From: Atopsyche davidsoni
Taxonomy: Eukaryota > Arthropoda > Insecta > Trichoptera > Hydrobiosidae
Assembly: GCA_022113835.1 (NCBI GenBank)
Contig: JAILWY010000007.1
Span: 8,471,001 to 8,535,000 of the forward strand
DNA: 64,000 nucleotides
Direction: 5' to 3'
The translations under genes and the position numbers were made by a program. Of this stretch, positions 39,433 to 48,955 are shown piece after piece (position 1 is the first letter of the stretch; every line of letters starts with the position of its first letter). Below the pieces are notes generated by a model. That model saw only the letters and a list, made by a program, of their open reading frames with translations, was not told the origin of the DNA and ran no database searches.

Positions 39433-40949
39433 TTTATTTACTAGAAAAAAGCGTTGAAGATAAATCCAGTAAAGAGTAAAGGTTTCTTTCTCAAAACGAA
39501 CTTACAGTTTCCAGTTGAGGTTAAATACCACATATAATGTATGCGAAACGTTGAACGTTTACATTCAAAATTATATCAAAACGACAAGTTTGTATGATTC
39601 TACAGATTATGTTTGTATTCAAATTTGAATGCAGGCACTTTTGAAACAAACACTCGCAGGCACTTGCGATTTGTTTTTTTTTTCTTTATAAAAGATGTAC
39701 TTCATGGATAACTTTACACGCGAGTTGTACAAATGATGACATGAAACATATTACATATTTACTATGAAAAATGAGACAATTACGATACAAACTAAATCTG
39801 TAAAATTAAACAATCTATACAATTTAGAAGTATTTAATGCCTTTTTAAATAGATATAAAATAAAAACAATAGAAGAAACAGTAAATATAAATTTACAAAT
39901 AAAACTCTCTGAAAACATCAACAACTAAAATGATAAATGCTTAGTTTTGGACACGTCTTTGATCCGACAATAATTTAGAACAAACTAAATACGTACGCTA
40001 AGCCAACATAAGGGTACTAAATATTTTATATAAAAACTGTGAATCTTACAACTAAAATAAATGACAGTAAACTCAAGTATCAGAATACCGATGAAAGTAA
40101 AATAAATTTTCTCCATAAGACACTCTGCTGGTAGGTATGACATTACACGGTGAAGATATATCAGCAAGTCTACGCATGCGTGATTCAAATCTCCCTATCA
40201 TCTACTAACGAAGAGCTTCTCTGAGGAACTTAAACTGCTTACTCCAGAACTAAGAGACGCCTCAATTCCAAACTAAATACTACTCCACCAGTTGTATAAC
40301 TCCTCAAATATAACATGCGGTGTGCTCATCTGAACAATTCTATCAAATTCGATTTCCCTTATGCATGTACGACATTCAAACTCTTACAGTATAAATCAAT
40401 CACAAACGTGATTGAAATTCTTCCCTTCCATTTTCATTAAAAAATTACTCATTGGTTCAATACAGCGAATTATAAATTAGTTTAAAATATAATTCCCCAA
40501 ACGATATCACAATACACTCGAGAATCCATCCCCTTCCATCTGCGTTTCCAATATAAAACTATTGAAAGTTCTAGAATTAGCCTCAGTGTTAATCAGTACA
40601 CTGCAAAATATACGTCCATCTAAAAAGTTGTGAAAATAATATATCAATCAATTTTAACAAAATAGATTTGCATTACGACATATGAAACTATGTTATTAAA
40701 CCATCAAAAAATTAGATCTGAGTGTATGAGATATCACTTGGAACATATTCTGCATCACTTTCCTCATCAGGCATGCAGACTTCTGCAGATAAATACAGTC
40801 ACATCAGAGCTCCCCACTAAATAATACGTATTTCAACAGAAAATAATATTACACTTATACAAAAAGTGTGCTCTCTACGTCTTAATGTTACGTCTTAATA
40901 TAATAGGATAGATCCTCTATCAAAAGTACATTTGAATCTGGCCCGGTGT
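39433..40949 (-). other. wge: probable wge 3' UTR
   Basis: No ORF of interest lies downstream of the wge stop. On the minus strand a canonical AATAAA lies at 39438-39433 and an ATTAAA variant at about 39838-39833. Either would give a 3' UTR of 1.1-1.5 kb. The extent is inferred; transcript data would be needed to fix it. Confidence 0.35.
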
Positions 40950-41160
40950 CTAAACGATCGGTGGATTCTTCATAATAATTTTTTTGAGTCTGAAGTCATA
41001 GACCCGCCGGCTGAAGAGAACGAGGTCTGCAGATGTGTTAAGGGGGACGCGACCGTCGTTGGTGACCATGGCGGGAGTGATCTCGTGAGCTGGCATGTTT
41101 GGAACGACGCTTAGCGGAATTTGGATCCCTTCCTCGATAGCTTTGAGTTGTTTTCGGTAT
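40950..41160 (-). CDS. wge: wge exon 9, BAH domain part 3 and stop
   Basis: Starts after ATCATTTCAG, continues [15 protein letters not shown] and ends with [14 protein letters not shown] and the stop at 40950-40952. The RRVYDFR motif is the usual end of this BAH subfamily, so the protein finishes immediately after the domain. That ending fits the BAHD1/winged eye arrangement with BAH at the C-terminus. Confidence 0.93.
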
Positions 41161-44100
41161 CTGAAATGATCGTATATTGTCATTAAATACAATTTCTACT
41201 CAAATTTAATTACATAAATTATTAAATTGTGTAAAACAAATCATATAATTAGTAATTTGTCAAACTATAAAGAAGAGACTTTTACAAATGTACTTATATT
41301 AAGTTAGTTTTGACGTATTATTCATACCTGCAATACTCGTTAAAGGTGAGCACGTAACATTTGTCCTCAATGCAAGCCACACTATTGACATCGCGGTGAC
41401 GAGATGCAAATACTTCCTCTGTGCAGTCTCCGGGCTGGCGGCCTTGCTCCGTGTGCTCAGGTCGGTAATACCACAGCAGTGACACCATCATTTCACCTGG
41501 AACACCAACATAAAACACTTAATACTAAATAAAATATTTGGGCCAGCTCAATCATTATAAGTTTTATAATACAAAACTTTAACGACCTAAAGGCAGTCTC
41601 ATTTTTGTAACAATTTGTATTGACACATGCAATGTCAAATTGTCTTCGACTAAGCTGAAGTAGGAATAAGCCTAATTAAATCAGTTTGGAAGGCAATAAC
41701 CACCGAGCCATCCTCTCAACATAGTTAATTATTTTATAAAAGATCCGTTTTAATCAAATAAATGTTGTTAACTAATTTAACCTTAGGGTAGGTAAATGTC
41801 AATGTTATTAATTATTTAATTTTTTTTCTTAAAAAGTGAAGTAATAACATAAGAGATTTTTTTAGAGTCAGCTGCCTTTTTGACAAGTTTTAGTTAAAAA
41901 ATATTACCCACCGTCATCAGGATTTTCCCAAAGTGTGGCTACACGAGCCACGAAGGGCGCCTCTGTGCGGCGAGCGCCTGCCCGGAGCAATACACAGTCG
42001 CCGCGTCGCACCGAGTCTCCAGCGTGAGTGTGGCGCATGGCCGTCCACGTGCGAGCTACTATCCGCATCTCCTCATTCTGTGCCAGAATAAAAAAAATAA
42101 TACAATGCTTTTCACAAAGTTTCAACGCTACCTGAGATTTTTACTGATATAAGCCAAGACAAAGGTTTGATGAATGATACGAGAGGGCTTAATGCATTGA
42201 TTTAATAATAAAACTCTTTTAGAATATTAATATATTAAATCAACAGTTAGTAGAATAAACAAATGGTGACTGTTGAAATTCGTATAAATGAATTAATTAC
42301 TTTGTGATAAATTAACGATTCCTATTGATGTTGTGATTTTCACTTACATTGACAAACACTCTTCCCTGCTGTGGCTCTCCCTCCCAGGCCCAGCCGTTGC
42401 TCCAGCGTGGAGTACTGAGAGACCTCCTGAGAGCTTGGGCAGCATCGTCCACCGGGTCCAACACATCACAACTCTTAGATTTTCTCTTGGCGGCTCCTCC
42501 CTTGGTGGTGACTCCCAGCTGACTCTTTCCGGCCTTCTTCTTGGTGGCGTCAACCTTAGCAACTTTTAAGTCTTTTTGATTCTCGGTTTGACCCTTCGTT
42601 TTCATTTCCTTTTTGTCCCCTTTTCTATTAACGGCAGCAGGAGATTTTGATTTGGTACGTGCTTGCTTCTCAACGGAGAGTTTACGTTCCGTTTTTGCTG
42701 GAGGGGCTTGAGCGATGGCTTCGGCCACCTTTTTAACCACATTATTGTTAATGTTGAGAACAGTTCTTCCCTTGGTGGGAGGATCACTACACACTGCATT
42801 ACACTTTTTGGATTTCATGACATACGCACTGAGTGAGTGTGATGATTTGGAGGTGTTATTTAAAGGTAAGGTAGCTTCTCCATCGATGTTCTTGACGACA
42901 TTTTCAATAGACATGTCAACATTATTTTTCAAGAATAAGTTGTCCAATAATGTCGCACTTTTGGCTTTAGGAGCTGATGAGAGTAAGTTCTTCTTGCTGG
43001 TTTGTACTTTTTCAGCTGCATTTTCTGACTGCTTTTTGTCTGTTTTTAGAAGACTGTTGGTTTTTCTTTTCTTAGCAGGAGGTTCGCTTGTGATGACACC
43101 CACCCCTTTTGCCTTAGTGGCCACTTTTTTGAATTGCGACTTATCCGAATCGATCAGGTTCATGCCCTTTGCGAGCGCTTTGTATTTATCAGGTTTGACA
43201 GTATTAAGTTGACGTTTACCATTATTAAGCTTGAAAACTTTATCATTTTTCCTGATGAGGTCCTTGTAAGTTCCGGTGGAGGTATTCTTTTTGTTTTGCT
43301 GACTGATAGTCGACACTTTTTGTCTCTTTTGTAGTTTTACATGCTCCCCTATTCCGTTAGTGGCTAACTTTCGGTTTACATCCATATTCAAGTCTATCTC
43401 CAATTTTGGTTGCGATGACCTTCTTTTCGTGCCGATTTTGGGCTTAATATCAATGAATTTATCTTCAGTCACGGAATTATTTTTTTCTGGGGACTTCTTG
43501 AGATTCTCTGGACTCGAGGTGATCTTGTCTACATTGTGCTCCTTCAAGGCCTGCAAGTCGGAAAAGAGAGATCCATTTTTTCTTAATGGTGAATTTTCAG
43601 GGCGATCAGAATTTTCTTTTTTGGTATCAATTGACAGATCCACAATTTCATCATTCGTATCTTTCCTGGATATCATGCAGTCTTTTTCACTTTTACTATC
43701 GGTACAATTATCCTCGGAGGACGACACGTCGATGGGAGCCATCTTGGATCGGGGAGAATCGAGAAGGATGACCTCGTCCCCACTGTCGATCTCGTTCTTG
43801 ACATCTTCGACCTTCTCCGGAGGACTCTGAGTATCCACTTGAAGAGGAGTCATGACTCCGGGCGGGGGAGACGCCGGGTCAGAGGCGATGCGCGGTCGGC
43901 ACATGAGCAGCATGGTCGTGTGGCCGGCGTCGTCGGCCCCTATGGACTTTCGAGCCATGGCCTTCCCGAGGCGCGCCTTCCTGGGCGGGTGGGTAGACAG
44001 GAGCGGAGGGCGGTGCGGAGGATCGGGCGGCTGGGGGATGCTGGCTCCCGCGGAGCCGCGGGCGGGCGAAGGGGGTCCGAGAGACTCGGGAGGCACGACG

Positions 44101-47100
44101 CTGAGGGAGGGGTTGAGAGCGACAGCGCAGCATCCGTTCCTGCCGTCGGCGCTGTCCTGCCGACCCCTGCCGGTGGTCTCGGGGAAGTACTCTCTCTTGG
44201 GGGAGCGGGCGCCGACGAGAGCTCCGGAGTCCTGGACGACGCTGCGCAGGTCGGGGCCGTTCTTGACACTGCATTCATTCTTGAGGACTCGATTGAGGAG
44301 CGGCGGATCCTTGGCGAGGGACTGGAAACTAGCAGCGGGCGCACTGCGGGGCGCTCGACTGCCTCCCGGTGGGCTGAAGGTGTTAGGGCCGCCACCTGCC
44401 GGGGGATTACCAGTAGCGGGCCCAGTATGGACGTTTTTTGGACACGATTGCATTGGGCATGGGCATCCTTGATATGCGTTATCTGAAACGACAGAAACAC
44501 CGTGAATCTTCAAAACCTCTACGCGCTCATAACGATTGAAAAGAAACGACAACAGTCGCGTAAATTATATTTTGAAGACTTATAATTTAAACATGTAGAT
44601 GGCAGTTTTATAATCGAGTTAGCTCTCGTTGAAATGTACACTCGTTGGCACGTCTCCAAGTGATACACTGAGATTCTGAATAATTTGCCCAAGATTTAGC
44701 TTAATATTGCCAAATGCCAAGATTCTGGATTAGAAATAGGTTTCCGCCGCGCGTCCCGGGCTCGCGGAGATTGATTGACGAGCAGAATCGTTCGGATTCG
44801 GGATGGCATTCCGGTCGGTTCCCGGAAGTCTCGAAAGCTCAACTTGACGGGCCTCACCTATATACGCCATGGAAGGTCTAGAAGGTCCGTGGGGGTGTTG
44901 ATAGCACGGAGGGCAGAACTGCGGGGCGTATGCGTCAGCGCCCGTCGGAGAAACCTGCGAACGAGCACGGAGAGAGTCAGAGGCGGAGCGACGAGTCGAG
45001 GCGAGTTGCCAACTCACCCTGGAAACGTTTCATCGTTTTAAACAACAACAAAGTGTTTCCATAGTCAATATTATGCAAGCAAAAACTGAAAATTGCAACT
45101 CAACGATTATAATTTTATTAGTGAACCTACAATAATTATCGGATATTCAGAATCAATACTGGCACCTGCGGTGGCAAACGGCAAATTCGATGTTTCAACA
45201 GGCAGTTAAAATAAATCCACAAAAATATTACCCGAGTGTATTTTATGTGTTTGGTGTAACTTTTTAAGAAAGCGTAGTATAAAAACACCTCAATGTTTCA
45301 ATAATTTTTCATGGTAAGTAAATGGTTTATCGGTTGCGCGGACCTCGCGTCGCTGCCGCCTACACGCAGTGCACGCGCAGTGAGCGGCGAGCGCATGTCT
45401 GATGTTGCATCGGGTTGGGTAATATTGCATTACTCATGTGTTCTCGACCTGACTGGACACTGGAATCTTTTCAAGGTTTTCCTATTGACCTGCCGATGCA
45501 GAATGAATCTTCGAGAAGAAGCGTACCTGATTGTCTGGAGCAGGCGGCGCGCGGTAGTGGGCGGTGCGCGAGGGCGGGGTGCGGTAGCAGGCGGTGCGCG
45601 CCGCCCCCGCCCCGTAGCACGCGTCCGGGGGAGGCGCGTAGTGGGCCGCGCCGCCATACTGCGCGTGCGGCGCGCTGAAGCCTCCGCCGTAGTGCATCAC
45701 CTGCAGGAGACACGCGCATCGTCATGAGCATTCTTGGCATACGGAAAACTTGCGAATCAACGCCTCATATAGGTTCCGTACACACGTACAAGCATGCAGA
45801 GCAATTAAAATTTTATATATCAGATATTAAAAGATGTCGAGGTTACGGAAATACATTCTCAAAAAGAGACATTGTCATCATAAATAACTGCAGCTGTATT
45901 CAGACAAAAACGATGTTAAAGCCCGTTACAGTCGTTCACAGTTTTTCAATGCATCACTGCATCTATTCGACAGGTGATCGAGCTCGACCGGTTCAATGGT
46001 TTGATACAGTGATCGGCACGGCTGCGAGTGATCGAGATTCGCCATGCCGGGGGGCGAGGGACAGAAGATGAGAGAAGCGGGGGGTTACCGGTTGCGGCTG
46101 CGGGTATTGGTAGCGAGCGAAGGGCGGCGGGTCGGGCGGCGCCCCCGGGCCGGGACCCGCGCCCTGGCCCTGGCCCGCGCCCGCCCCGCCCGCCGCGTCC
46201 TTGAAGCCGCCGTGCAGCGGCCCCGCGGAGATCAGCGGACCTGCCGGCTGGTAGTAACCTGCAACACAAACGCTCAATCAGTATCGATGAAATAACACCG
46301 CGCTCCGATACAATACAATCGATCCGATGTTTATAACGGAAAATTTACTTATTTCTATTGATTTTAATTAAAACAAAATCTTACAAATATAATAGAATAG
46401 GTAATAGACAATTTTATGTTTGCCGTCTCATGTGAATATCACAGGGAGTGAATGCAAATGTTACAAAGAATATGAATGACCGTCATCCAGCAGAGAACAG
46501 ACGGCAGCTGATTGCGTGTGTGTAATGACGCGCACCATTACAGGTGCTCGTGGCCCTCACCAGCCCGACAAGTGTAGGGACCCTCGCGCGTCAGCGGACA
46601 GCAGGTTAGCTCCCCTGAAATCCCCTGGTTGCATTAGCATGCTGTTCTCTGGACGACCGTCTCAAGCCCAAGAAGTAAAGACGATTTATATACAAAATAT
46701 ATGATATATTATATGCAATCGGTGATGAAACGTAATTATTTGCGCTCGCTAACAATGTTATACTAAGCTTAGGTTTGCACGGAGAAATCGTTGGAGTGGA
46801 AAGAGCGAAGTAGATTAAAGCTATTAATTAAATAAAGCTAATAATAAGTAAGCGAGGCTAGTGATAAGTTCTCGCCGAGGGCTTCGTAGTATTTATATGA
46901 AATAAATACTTGAGCACCTAATAAACGCCAGTAACGAGAGGGTAGTTTTGGGAGCCGCGGTTGCGGAGGACAAATAAATCGCTTCAGCCTCCGCTGAGAT
47001 TTTTCAGCGTCGGTGTTTATTGGCGCGAGGGACAGGTATTGTGGCAGCCGACGTGAAAGGTGAAAGTGTTATTTATGTCCCGATCTCATGTGAAACTATC

Positions 47101-48955
47101 GGATTAAATTTGCCATATATAATACTGTCTTCACTAACGTGTTTCGTTGTGTAAGCGCGCGCAGTTCTATTTATTATATAAATGTTTTAATGATGGGACT
47201 AATGGAATAAGTCGTGTACTTCATGAATGATATATTTATCGCGATGGTACCGTCGTCTTTTAAGGCTTTTTTTATATCTTCCGTAAGTGGCGTGCGTATT
47301 AAGTATATGAAGTACAAAATGATCACTTCGTTTAATTGATTACTGAAGCAATGTTTAACAACAAAACTATTATAAATAGTTGAATGGATTCAGTATATTG
47401 AGGGGTTATTTTTGTGTAGGTGTACAATAGAAATCGTAATTAGTTTATAAATAAATATAACTAAACAAGAAGGGTTCGTTTTTAATAAATATTAACAATG
47501 GTTTTAATTATTTAATTTTAAGTAATAAATTGCTAATAACACAAGATTTAAAGTTAAAAAAATATATACACGCCTATTTCTTCTTTTGAATAGAAAAGTT
47601 ATGTATATAATAATTAACCAGACTCGCGAGGTTAACAGCTGGCAAATAAAAAAGGCATCATAAATTACTAATAAGCACCTTTTCATCTCGAGTTTATAAA
47701 AAAAAGTTTCAGGTATTTAATTAAAATGGGAAAATAATTTGCAAAGAAAAGCAGACCACCCCGCAGCCCAGTCGGCTGCTCATTAATAATTCAGGTGCTC
47801 GGATAGTGAAAGCGTTTTCTCCAAAAAAATCTCCGCTGATTTAGTAAAACCATTTTTAATTTCTTAACGAAATACCGACAGGTTGAGAAATTGCAGATTT
47901 ATTACGGAGAGTATTTGCCGAGAGCGGTACACAAAAAAAGACTTAGCTAATTTACTGGAACGAGCGAAAAATCTATAACTATTTTTTGATTGTATGTATA
48001 CACCCCTGCAAACCTTGTTTACAAAAAAAAATGTAGGGGATTGTGGAAAAATGAATTACGTTTTAATTTCAGACAGGGTATAAAGGGTTTATATAATAAT
48101 TTTAATCAACACATCGTGCGTAGCAATAATAAGAGTATCGATATAATTAACGTCGGATAGTCAGTAGACCGGACAGCGTCCCGTCACGTGTATGATACGA
48201 TACAATAAACGATTGGTAATTGTTTTTCCGACAGTGGGCATACGTTTATATTGAGTTTTCCATCTGAATGTAATGAATATTACGTTTTTATTAAAAAAAA
48301 TACGCCTGACAAACAAGCTCGCCACATGAATAATCTACCTTAACATTTTATCAACAGCGAAATTGCCCAAGAACCGACCTACAAAATTAAAAAGGTCGAA
48401 ATCGTTATTGCGCTCGGTAAAAAAAGATTTTGTAATACCACTCAGTTTAATTATAGCGGAGACCGACTTCGAATTCCAATCAGAGTCATCGTCGGACCAA
48501 TTAGGCATTTTAAATTGGTCTGACGATGATCATCATTAACGATTGAAACAAGCCATTAAAAAAATGACAATATAAATTATTGATTTTTGCTGACGCTTTC
48601 CAAATCGTAAAAAATAATTTGATTCGCATATATATGTTATTATTTATAAATATATTTTTTTGTTGTAAATATTGTCCCGTGATACTTTAAAGTAATTACA
48701 AGTTAGGTTTGATTCACTCGGTTCTTTGAAAATTATATCGAACGCCCAGTAACGATATAATTGTTTTGGCTTTGTGAAATCAAGTAAAAAAAAAAGTATT
48801 TAGAAGGTGAACAGGAAGCAGAGAGCGCGCACACGCGGGCGCAGGCACCGGAAGGAGCTTCAGGAAAGAGCCTTTTAAAACAGCGACATCCTCCAAGGGA
48901 CTTCCGGTAGCGCCAGGGGCGCCGAATGGCAACACTCACTTATGTGAAGGGACAT
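40950..48955 (-). CDS. wge: winged eye (BAH-domain chromatin protein), nine-exon gene model
   Basis: Minus-strand model made by joining exons 48955-48940, 46614-46561, 46258-46089, 45700-45527, 44954-44858, 44482-42348, 42077-41912, 41496-41328 and 41160-40950. The sum is 3192 nt, exactly 1064 codons including the stop, and every junction is GT-AG and in phase. The protein has a Cys/Tyr/Pro/Gly-rich N-terminus (about 1-170), a long Lys/Ser-rich, probably disordered centre (171-882) and a C-terminal BAH domain (about 883-1058). The BAH carries the family hallmarks [39 protein letters not shown] and RRVYDFR, as in vertebrate BAHD1 and Drosophila winged eye. Known for the family: nuclear, heterochromatin-associated; fly Wge overexpression turns eye into wing tissue and involves histone H3K9 methylation. 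Exons 3-9 are solid; exons 1-2 are inferred. A different upstream start or extra N-terminal exons cannot be excluded. Confidence 0.85.
41328..41496 (-). CDS. wge: wge exon 8, BAH domain part 2
   Basis: Bounded by GGTGTTCCAG and CAG|GTATGA. It encodes the core BAH signature: [37 protein letters not shown] and [12 protein letters not shown]. This block is very close to the vertebrate BAHD1 core and identifies the family. It enters with GT completing Gly and leaves AG, completed by A of exon 9 as Arg. Confidence 0.95.
41610..41709 (-). repeat. possible SINE relic in wge intron 7
   Basis: On the minus strand GGCTCGGTGG at 41709-41700 resembles a tRNA A box. A stem-forming tail lies at 41610-41643 (ACAATTTG against CAAATTGT). 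No B box is visible, so the assignment is weak. Confidence 0.25.
41912..42077 (-). CDS. wge: wge exon 7, BAH domain part 1
   Basis: The acceptor is TTCTGGCACAG and the donor GACG|GTGGGT. This donor is chosen because the alternative, four bases further in, would create an immediate TGA in exon 8. It encodes [16 protein letters not shown] and then [19 protein letters not shown] and [13 protein letters not shown]. These match the start of BAH domains, where GDxVLL and the VARIxxLWE strand are typical. Confidence 0.92.
42348..44482 (-). CDS. wge: wge exon 6, large central exon (2135 nt)
   Basis: This is the largest open stretch in the window and encodes residues about 171-882. The acceptor is GTCGTTTCAG and the donor AAT|GTAAGTG. 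It opens with the Cys-rich [12 protein letters not shown], then a Pro/Ser-rich segment, then an acidic/Ser region with VILLD (408-412) and EIVDLSID (about 449-456), both like SUMO-interaction motifs. A long Lys-rich part follows, containing PAKKRK (639-644), a classical nuclear localisation signal. It ends in [15 protein letters not shown] just before the BAH. Long antisense ORFs here, such as 43839-44486, are shadows of GC-rich codons. Confidence 0.93.
44858..44954 (-). CDS. wge: wge exon 5
   Basis: Bounded by CTCGTTCGCAG and the donor ATAG|GTGAGG. The 97 nt encode [19 protein letters not shown] and then [13 protein letters not shown]. The last base joins AT of exon 6 as an Asp codon, giving [14 protein letters not shown]. 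The clean phase join supports both exons. Confidence 0.85.
45527..45700 (-). CDS. wge: wge exon 4 (Tyr/Pro/Ala-rich)
   Basis: Starts after TCTCCTGCAG with GTG ATG CAC TAC and ends at AATCAG|GTACGC. It has 58 codons and is phase 0 at both ends, so it could be skipped without a frameshift. The residues include repeated tyrosines ([25 protein letters not shown]). Confidence 0.82.
46089..46258 (-). CDS. wge: wge exon 3 (Tyr/Gly/Pro-rich)
   Basis: The acceptor is TTTGTGTTGCAG and the donor CCG|GTAACC. The 170 nt give [17 protein letters not shown], then a Gly/Ala/Gln low-complexity run, then [10 protein letters not shown]. It is very GC-rich against an AT-rich intron background, as in exons 4 to 6. 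The low-complexity, aromatic and proline content suggests a disordered segment. Confidence 0.8.
46561..46614 (-). CDS. wge: wge exon 2 (54 nt)
   Basis: Flanked by TTTCAG, with a CTAAT branch-point-like motif about 20 nt upstream, and by the donor G|GTGAGG. Incoming and outgoing phases match both neighbours (2 + 51 + 1 bases). It encodes the Cys-rich stretch [17 protein letters not shown], which then reads into GYYQPAG of exon 3. The content resembles the Cys-rich modules in exons 5 and 6 ([15 protein letters not shown]). The upstream pyrimidine tract is weak, so this exon is probable rather than certain. Confidence 0.6.
46615..48939 (-). other. wge: wge intron 1 (if the exon 1 model is right)
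   Basis: AT-rich 2.3-kb interval between the candidate start exon and exon 2. It carries a near-perfect hairpin at 48485-48530, listed separately. No other coding signal was seen. Confidence 0.45.
48485..48530 (+). repeat. 18-bp-stem hairpin
   Basis: The arm 48485-48502 pairs with 48513-48530 around a 10-nt loop. Read as plus-strand RNA, all 18 positions pair, with two G-U wobbles; on the minus strand two positions become mismatches. The stem is therefore better on the strand antisense to wge. It is short for a standard pre-miRNA and could equally be a tiny fold-back repeat. Confidence 0.55.
48940..48955 (-). CDS. wge: wge exon 1, candidate start-codon exon (16 nt coding)
   Basis: Reads ATG TCC CTT CAC ATA A followed by the strong donor GTGAGTGT. 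An in-frame TAG lies two codons before the ATG, so translation could start here. It leaves one base, which joins the GG at the start of exon 2 as an Arg codon, giving MSLHIRELTCC. The coding part is too short to be significant by itself; support comes from donor quality, the in-phase join and position. The 5' UTR would continue to the right, perhaps to an acceptor-like ACAG at about 48996-48999. The alternative start is Met at 46277, reading through the exon 3 acceptor. Confidence 0.5.

Larger units (their letters stand above)
35701..40949. other. wge-sgg intergenic interval and wge 3' region
   Basis: AT-rich. It holds the MITE at 36606-36793, the fold-back element at 37216-37464, and the probable wge 3' UTR. 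A short GC-rich patch lies at 38690-38860. A plus-strand 51-nt segment at 36434-36484 is bracketed by TTTTCAG and GTATGT, but no partner exon fits. Confidence 0.5.

Noticed and set aside
43839..44486. Long plus-strand ORFs (215 and 206 codons) opposite wge exon 6
   Set aside because: They are antisense shadows of the GC-rich coding exon, Gly/Arg-rich with no domain, and their frame boundaries follow wge codon composition.
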